Assembly: GCA_016839805.1 (NCBI GenBank)
Contig: JAEOTO010000010.1
Span: 1-36,369 of the forward strand
Source of the DNA: Candidatus Hermodarchaeota archaeon
Lineage (GTDB): Archaea; Asgardarchaeota; Hermodarchaeia; Hermodarchaeales; Hermodarchaeaceae
Reading direction: 5' to 3'
Length of the DNA stretch: 36,369 bases
In this document: positions 32,235-36,369 of the stretch, piece by piece
How positions within the stretch are numbered: position 1 is the first letter of the stretch
Layout of the letters: the number at the start of each line of letters is the position of its first letter
The notes under the pieces: model-generated
The model's input: only the letters and a program-made list of their open reading frames with translations
Told to the model about the DNA's origin: nothing
Databases searched by the model: none
Translations under genes and position numbers: made by a program

Positions 32235-33491
32235 GTGACACGTAATATTCTCTGGGTTCTGCGAGGAGTCGCTGTTGCCACCTTCATCATTTTTGCTGCA
32301 ATAATTCTGTCAAGTCTTAATCCGGTGGTTTGGCGCTTGGGTGGAGCTGCAGGACCCTTTACTGCGTTAACAGAATTTTCTGTTGAACTTCGAAATGGCC
32401 TTACCTTACTTGTGAGTCTTTTCATAGAAATTGCTGCAACGATAGGAGCTTTAGTTGGAGCTTATTTCACTAATCAACCGCCTCTTATTCTCATCCAAGC
32501 ACACCGTGAAGCAATTGGAGCCTATTTTCAGGCACTTGGGTTCACATTCACACGAGCGCCTGAAGAGATTGTGCCGGCATTAATTATTAGCCTCTATTTT
32601 CTCGGTTTTCAGATACTACTCATTATCGGTCTGATTGCAGGAATCCTCTCCTTTCTTCGAATCAGTGGTCGTTTAGCCTCTCTCTGTTTTATTTCCATGA
32701 TAGCCCTAGCCATTTTGGGTGCTGCGGGCATACTGTTGAATTTTTCACAGTTTCCTTATGGTTTTTTCTTTGCTCCAGATAGCTCTTTTCCACCTCCACC
32801 AAACGCTGCATTATTCTTAGCGTCTCAAGTGTTCCTTATCGCTCTAATGGGCTACATTTACTTGGAAGTCTCCTACCAGGTTGTCTACTTCTATTCACTC
32901 CTTGAACCTCCCACAATTCGTGAAGAGCAATTACGCCGGCAAATCCAGCAGTTACAATCTGATGCTCAGAGTGAGATTCCCACACGCAGACAAGATATAC
33001 CAGTTCCTAAAGCCCTTCAGCGTATGTTAGGTTCGGATGCATTTCGGTTGATGCGTCAAGTCATTGAGCGTAAACTTTTACGCCGTGAATGGTTGGTTGA
33101 ACTAAAAGATGCGCATGAAGTCAGAAGATTAAACACGTTTGTCACTCGGCTATTTCGAGAAGATCCCGAAGCAGAGGCTTCGTTGACAGCTCAGGCAGCT
33201 AGCCCCTCATTGATTCGAATGACGGGACTTTCAATTGGCTCATCAATTATTCGCTTTGCTTTCGTCATCCTCATTGCATACATTTGCATTCACCCCATAG
33301 CACTTCTCTTATTGTTCAACGCACCTCCCATTATCCTCTATTCAGTTGAGTTCCTCTACTTGCCTGAAAAGACACTAATGTTTCTCCTTCCGCTTTCGCT
33401 TCTCTTTCCGCTAGCCGCGACAATTATTGGTTATATCCGCCAGCGAAGGGCTCAACCGTTTGATCAGACTACACCAACATTGTCACAATAG
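32235..33491 (+). CDS. Polytopic membrane protein at the end of the MoxR-DUF58 operon
   Basis: I do not recognise a named family for this 418-residue protein. It has about seven hydrophobic segments: near 8-28, 52-78, 112-140, 147-168, 190-212, 333-365 and 378-402. A large, charged, presumably cytoplasmic loop (about 225-330) separates segments five and six and is rich in Arg, Glu and Gln. The start is GTG at 32235, with GAGGGTGA before it. It follows DUF58 by 27 nt and ends the operon, so it is likely part of the same membrane complex. Its 3' end overlaps the convergent queD gene by 23 bp. Confidence 0.75.
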   Translation: MTRNILWVLRGVAVATFIIFAAIILSSLNPVVWRLGGAAGPFTALTEFSVELRNGLTLLVSLFIEIAATIGALVGAYFTNQPPLILIQAHREAIGAYFQALGFTFTRAPEEIVPALIISLYFLGFQILLIIGLIAGILSFLRISGRLASLCFISMIALAILGAAGILLNFSQFPYGFFFAPDSSFPPPPNAALFLASQVFLIALMGYIYLEVSYQVVYFYSLLEPPTIREEQLRRQIQQLQSDAQSEIPTRRQDIPVPKALQRMLGSDAFRLMRQVIERKLLRREWLVELKDAHEVRRLNTFVTRLFREDPEAEASLTAQAASPSLIRMTGLSIGSSIIRFAFVILIAYICIHPIALLLLFNAPPIILYSVEFLYLPEKTLMFLLPLSLLFPLAATIIGYIRQRRAQPFDQTTPTLSQ

Positions 33492-33945
33492 CCCGTGATG
33501 TAGAGCTTTCGGCAAGCTCAACGTCTACTTTTGATATATTGGAATGGTCTTTGGTGAGATTCTCCATTAGTTGATTACAAAGAATGCGTGCTAGTTCTTC
33601 AGCTGTGGTCTCAACTATGTCAAGAATCTTCACATTTTTTGAAGGAAAAGAGTATGTTCCCTCTGATGTTTTGACTTTGGTCTGGTTATCCTGTTGGTCG
33701 ACCTCGATGAGTTTTGATTTGGCAGGTAATAAAATCAGATGATCCCATTGCTTACACAACTCTCGAAGATGCCCTTTGAGTACACGAAAATCGATGACCA
33801 TTCCCAGAGGATTGAGTTCCCCCCATATTGTTGCTGTTATGTGGTAATTATGACCATGAAGGAGTTCACATTTACCTCCTTCGCTGACGAAGTGTGCAGC
33901 TGCAAAGTCAATACCCGAAACCTCAACTGCGACTTGCTTACCCAT
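33469..33945 (-). CDS. queD: 6-pyruvoyl-tetrahydropterin synthase / 6-carboxytetrahydropterin synthase family (QueD)
   Basis: This 158-residue zinc enzyme of the T-fold acts on dihydroneopterin triphosphate. Zinc ligands are H18 (AAHF), H30 and H32 (HGHNYH). The catalytic cysteine is C26, four residues before HGH, the arrangement seen in QueD; D68-H69 (WDHL) and E112 complete the active site. In archaea the product feeds 7-deazaguanine (archaeosine) synthesis or pterin pathways. The other queC/queE genes are not in the window, so the exact branch is uncertain. It lies downstream of the thermosome gene, separated by a terminator, and converges with the membrane-protein gene. Confidence 0.88.
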   Translation of the reverse strand: MGKQVAVEVSGIDFAAAHFVSEGGKCELLHGHNYHITATIWGELNPLGMVIDFRVLKGHLRELCKQWDHLILLPAKSKLIEVDQQDNQTKVKTSEGTYSFPSKNVKILDIVETTAEELARILCNQLMENLTKDHSNISKVDVELAESSTSRAIVTMLV

Positions 33946-33993
33946 GATACAAACCCAGTTGTATATTGTGTCTTAGAGTAGATAAAGAATGGG

Positions 33994-34029
33994 AAAAAAG
34001 AGGAGAGAAGCGCCCGCAGACGCGGACGC
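33994..34029 (-). terminator. Hairpin plus U-run terminator after the thermosome gene
   Basis: On the minus strand an 8-bp GC-rich stem (GCGTCCGC and GCGGGCGC, one G-U pair, loop GTCT; 34010-34029) starts 4 nt past the thermosome stop. A pyrimidine tract ending in six Ts (33994-33999) follows. This looks like an intrinsic terminator and would separate the thermosome from queD. Confidence 0.6.
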
Positions 34030-34033
34030 GAGA

Positions 34034-35698
34034 TTACATCATACCTGGCGGCATACCACCCATTCCGCCCATACCTGGCGGCATGCCACCCATGCCAGGT
34101 CCACCAGGTGGTGCTGCACTTCGTTTTGATGCGATGACATCGTCAATGCGGAGAATGAGTGATGCGGCTTCGGTAGCTGAGCGAATTGCATGTGTTTTGA
34201 CGCGAAGTGGTTCAAGAACGCCTGATTTCATCATTTCTTTTGCTTTCCCTGATAGGATATCAACACCCATGGTGTTTTTACCTAAGCCGTGCTCTGAGCG
34301 GAGTGCGACAAGGACATCGATGGGATCGTGACCAGCGTTCTCAGCTAGGGTTTTCGGAATGATTTCGATCGCATCAGCAAATTTGTTAACTGCAATTTGT
34401 TCTCGACCCTTTAATGAGGAAGCAAATTCTCGAAGTTGGGAAGCAACTTCGATTTCCGGTGCGCCACCGCCAGCAACTACTTTGCCATCTTCGACGGCAT
34501 CTCGTACAACCGAGACAGCATCATGAAAAGCCCGATCAGCTTCATCTACGACGCGTTCTGTACCTCCACGGATGAGGACACTGACTGTCTTTGGATCCTT
34601 GCAACCTTCGACGAAGACCATCTTATCATTCCCGACTTTGCGTTCTTCAACAAGGTCGCAGATACCGAGATCTTGTTCAGTGAGATGGTCGATAGATGAG
34701 ACTACTCGTCCTCCCGTCGCACGGGCGAGAGCTTCCATATCACTCTTTTTAATTCGGCGAACAGCGATGATGTTTTCCTTCGCAAGATAATGTTGAACTT
34801 TATCGTCGATTCCTTTTTGGGCAAAGACGACATTAGCACCAATTGTTTTCACTTTATCAGAGATCTTTTTCAGCATCCGTTGTTCTTCATCAAGAAAGGC
34901 CTTCATCTGTTCAGGATCAGTAATGCGGATCTCCGCGTCCATCTCAGTTTTTTCAACTTCCATTGACGCATTGATAAGAGCAATTTTCGCACCTGACATG
35001 CGACGGGGCATTTCGGAATGGACAATTTCCTTATCTATTATTACACCGCGAACTAGTTTGGTATCCCGAACTGAACCGCCCTCTTTCTTTTCAACCTTAA
35101 TGTGATCAATGTCAGCTACAATTCCACCAGAGGTCTCTTCAGTAATTTGTAAAACTGCATCCACAGCTATGGGAGAGAGGAAGTCTTTAGCTTCAGCAAT
35201 TAGCTTGCTAGCCATTGAAGTACTACAAACCTTGAGGAGCTTATCACGATCGCCAAGTGTACAATCAATGGACATACCGTTGAGAACATCACTTGCCTTG
35301 TCTACGGCTTTTCGATAACCAGATATAATAACTGTCGGATGGACACCGGACGAAATTAGACCCATTGCTTGCTTGAGCAATTCACCACATAGAACGACTG
35401 CGGTTGTTGTTCCATCACCGGTTTCAGCATCTTGAGCTTTTGCTACCTGAACAAGCATTTTGGCAGCAGGATGCTGAACTTCGATTTCATCGAGGATAGT
35501 GGCACCATCATTTGTGATGGTTACATCGCCCAGGCTATCCACCAGCATTTTATCTTGACCACGCGGGCCCAGGGACGTGCGAACTGCATCCGCTAATGCT
35601 CGCACTGCCATGATGTTATTTTCGCGAGCGTCACGACCTCGGGCGCGTTCTGTACCTTCTTTAAGTATTAATACCGGCACGCCTTGCATTTGTGCCAT
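34034..35698 (-). CDS. Thermosome subunit (group II chaperonin)
   Basis: This 554-residue ATP-dependent protein-folding chaperonin of the CCT/TRiC type assembles as a double ring in the cytoplasm. Seen: ATPase motifs LGPRGQDKMLVD, TNDGATIL (62-69) and GDGTTT (94-99), the apical-domain helical protrusion region, and the conserved VVAGGGAPEIEVA near the C-terminus. The chain ends in a Gly-Gly-Met/Pro repeat tail typical of thermosomes. ATG at 35698 is preceded by an excellent AAAGGAGG site; the open frame runs upstream to 35803, but that part crosses the promoter and looks non-coding. Single gene with a terminator at its 3' end; probably highly expressed and stress-induced in line with its family. 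Confidence 0.96.
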   Translation of the reverse strand: MAQMQGVPVLILKEGTERARGRDARENNIMAVRALADAVRTSLGPRGQDKMLVDSLGDVTITNDGATILDEIEVQHPAAKMLVQVAKAQDAETGDGTTTAVVLCGELLKQAMGLISSGVHPTVIISGYRKAVDKASDVLNGMSIDCTLGDRDKLLKVCSTSMASKLIAEAKDFLSPIAVDAVLQITEETSGGIVADIDHIKVEKKEGGSVRDTKLVRGVIIDKEIVHSEMPRRMSGAKIALINASMEVEKTEMDAEIRITDPEQMKAFLDEEQRMLKKISDKVKTIGANVVFAQKGIDDKVQHYLAKENIIAVRRIKKSDMEALARATGGRVVSSIDHLTEQDLGICDLVEERKVGNDKMVFVEGCKDPKTVSVLIRGGTERVVDEADRAFHDAVSVVRDAVEDGKVVAGGGAPEIEVASQLREFASSLKGREQIAVNKFADAIEIIPKTLAENAGHDPIDVLVALRSEHGLGKNTMGVDILSGKAKEMMKSGVLEPLRVKTHAIRSATEAASLILRIDDVIASKRSAAPPGGPGMGGMPPGMGGMGGMPPGMM

Positions 35699-35768
35699 TA
35701 CATTGTTCCTCCTTTGAGATAATTGGTTTCCAAAGTAGGATGAACTGCTCCGGCAATCCTTGCACTGA

Positions 35769-35781
35769 CATAAAAATCTTA
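35769..35781 (-). promoter_or_regulatory. Probable TATA element of the thermosome gene
   Basis: On the minus strand an AT-rich TTTTTATG follows a purine-containing GTAAGA that could be the BRE. It lies about 75 nt before the ATG at 35698, giving a leader of about 45-50 nt. It is the best TATA match in the 119-nt gap; assignment is by eye. Confidence 0.33.
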
Positions 35782-35817
35782 CGCCGTTTCTGGAAGTAAT
35801 CAAAGTTAATGAGTATC

Positions 35818-36369
35818 TCAGAGTTCAGTGAGTGGAGTGTAGTCCCATTCAGTGAATATTGTTCGAAGCATGCTCACAATGCCACGAGATAGGAAGATTG
35901 TTTCCATGACAAAGGCCATGAAGAGGATTTCAATCCAGGCTTTAGCTACAATGCCAAGGGCAATTATGAGGACAAATTCTGCGGGAATTGGTGTCATGAA
36001 GGGTACGATGAATACGAAAAGCCAAATAGTGAAAATACATTCAGGAACATAGCCAAGGATGGTGGAGAGAAATGGGCGTTTGAAGGTCTTCTGTACAACC
36101 CCGCTGGTAAACCCTGTCATCGCCTTTCCTGCTGGTAGACCTAATAGTCCGACTATTCCTAGAGATCCCCAGATATACCCAAAGGCAATTCCAGGATAAA
36201 CCCCCACAATGGCACCTGTTATTGCACCAAGAATTGCGCCACCGGGAATTGCTACCATAAAGGTTCCAAGATGACTCAAATCTAGAGCGATTTGTGCACC
36301 GCCAAGGTGTACCATGTTAATAGTAAGAATGGATACTGCTGTACCTAAGGCCGCCATTACTGCTGCATA
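35818..36369 (-). CDS. ECF-type transporter S component (membrane), 5' end cut by window edge
   Basis: About 183 residues are visible, with no start needed inside the window. An ATG at 36357 exists, but the frame continues to the edge with residues (YAAV) that extend the first helix. Five to six hydrophobic helices, a Gly/Ala-rich opening (AALGTAVSIL), the PGGAILGAITGAIVGVYPGIAFGYIWG segment and the small size resemble substrate-binding S components of energy-coupling-factor vitamin transporters (BioY/ThiT/QueT-like). Those work with EcfT and EcfA ATPases, which are not in the window. The substrate cannot be read. Proximity to queD does not prove a queuosine-related role. Confidence 0.65.
   Translation of the reverse strand, partial: YAAVMAALGTAVSILTINMVHLGGAQIALDLSHLGTFMVAIPGGAILGAITGAIVGVYPGIAFGYIWGSLGIVGLLGLPAGKAMTGFTSGVVQKTFKRPFLSTILGYVPECIFTIWLFVFIVPFMTPIPAEFVLIIALGIVAKAWIEILFMAFVMETIFLSRGIVSMLRTIFTEWDYTPLTEL

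Noticed and set aside
35699..35803. N-terminal extension of the thermosome frame
   Set aside because: The strong AAAGGAGG site lies inside it and points to ATG 35698; thermosomes begin near this MAQ..GVPVLILKEG sequence.
1..36369. CRISPR arrays, rRNA or complete tRNA genes
   Set aside because: No regularly spaced repeats and no rRNA or tRNA-like folds were seen by eye on either strand.

Overview
This window is archaeal. It encodes a TFB transcription factor, geranylgeranylglyceryl phosphate synthase (archaeal ether-lipid synthesis), a thermosome subunit, a type II methionine aminopeptidase and an archaeal-type dTMP kinase. The base composition is moderate. Starts are a mix of ATG, GTG and TTG, and many have a visible Shine-Dalgarno sequence. 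A stand-alone Roadblock/LC7 protein and an MglA/COG2229-like small GTPase would fit an Asgard or related lineage, but nothing here proves the phylum. The lineage is inference.

Layout. (1) 1-6274, housekeeping: TFB (cut by the left edge), methionine aminopeptidase, a Roadblock protein, dTMP kinase with an odd P-loop, an unknown protein, a double zinc-ribbon coiled-coil protein, and a fusion of a HAD phosphatase with a dolichol/phytol-kinase-like membrane domain. (2) 6400-19941, a redox and nitrogen-compound cluster: two tungsten aldehyde:ferredoxin oxidoreductase (AOR) family enzymes, each with a four-cluster ferredoxin subunit; two MoaD-like proteins; a PreA-like dihydropyrimidine dehydrogenase; two SsnA/ATZ-type amidohydrolases; and two YgeW/AOTCase-like carbamoyltransferases. 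The GTPase and GGGP synthase are embedded in it, next to a decayed IS200/IS605-type end. (3) 20162-24753: TatD nuclease, a GlmS-like enzyme with an altered glutaminase pocket, threonine synthase and a helical unknown. (4) 25008-33491, one co-directional operon: transglutaminase-like surface protein, DUF4350, MoxR ATPase, DUF58 and a polytopic membrane protein. (5) 33469-36369: QueD/PTPS, thermosome, and an ECF-type transporter S component cut by the right edge.

How the genes may work together. Region 2 contains the parts for anaerobic breakdown of a nitrogen heterocycle. AOR enzymes and PreA could do low-potential ring redox chemistry through ferredoxin, and the amidohydrolases could deaminate or open the ring. 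The carbamoyltransferases, run in the phosphorolytic direction, could release carbamoyl phosphate for ATP synthesis. SsnA- and YgeW-type genes occur together in the bacterial yge/ygf/xdh purine cluster. Here AOR enzymes would replace the molybdenum hydroxylase. This is inference: no carbamate kinase, hydantoinase or xanthine dehydrogenase lies in the window. Region 4 is the widespread MoxR-DUF58-transglutaminase arrangement, but its transglutaminase has lost the catalytic cysteine.

Smaller signals include a near-palindromic BRE/TATA element and a 9-bp hairpin upstream of TFB, a box C/D-like small RNA candidate whose guide matches a universal 16S rRNA segment, and a terminator after the thermosome gene.
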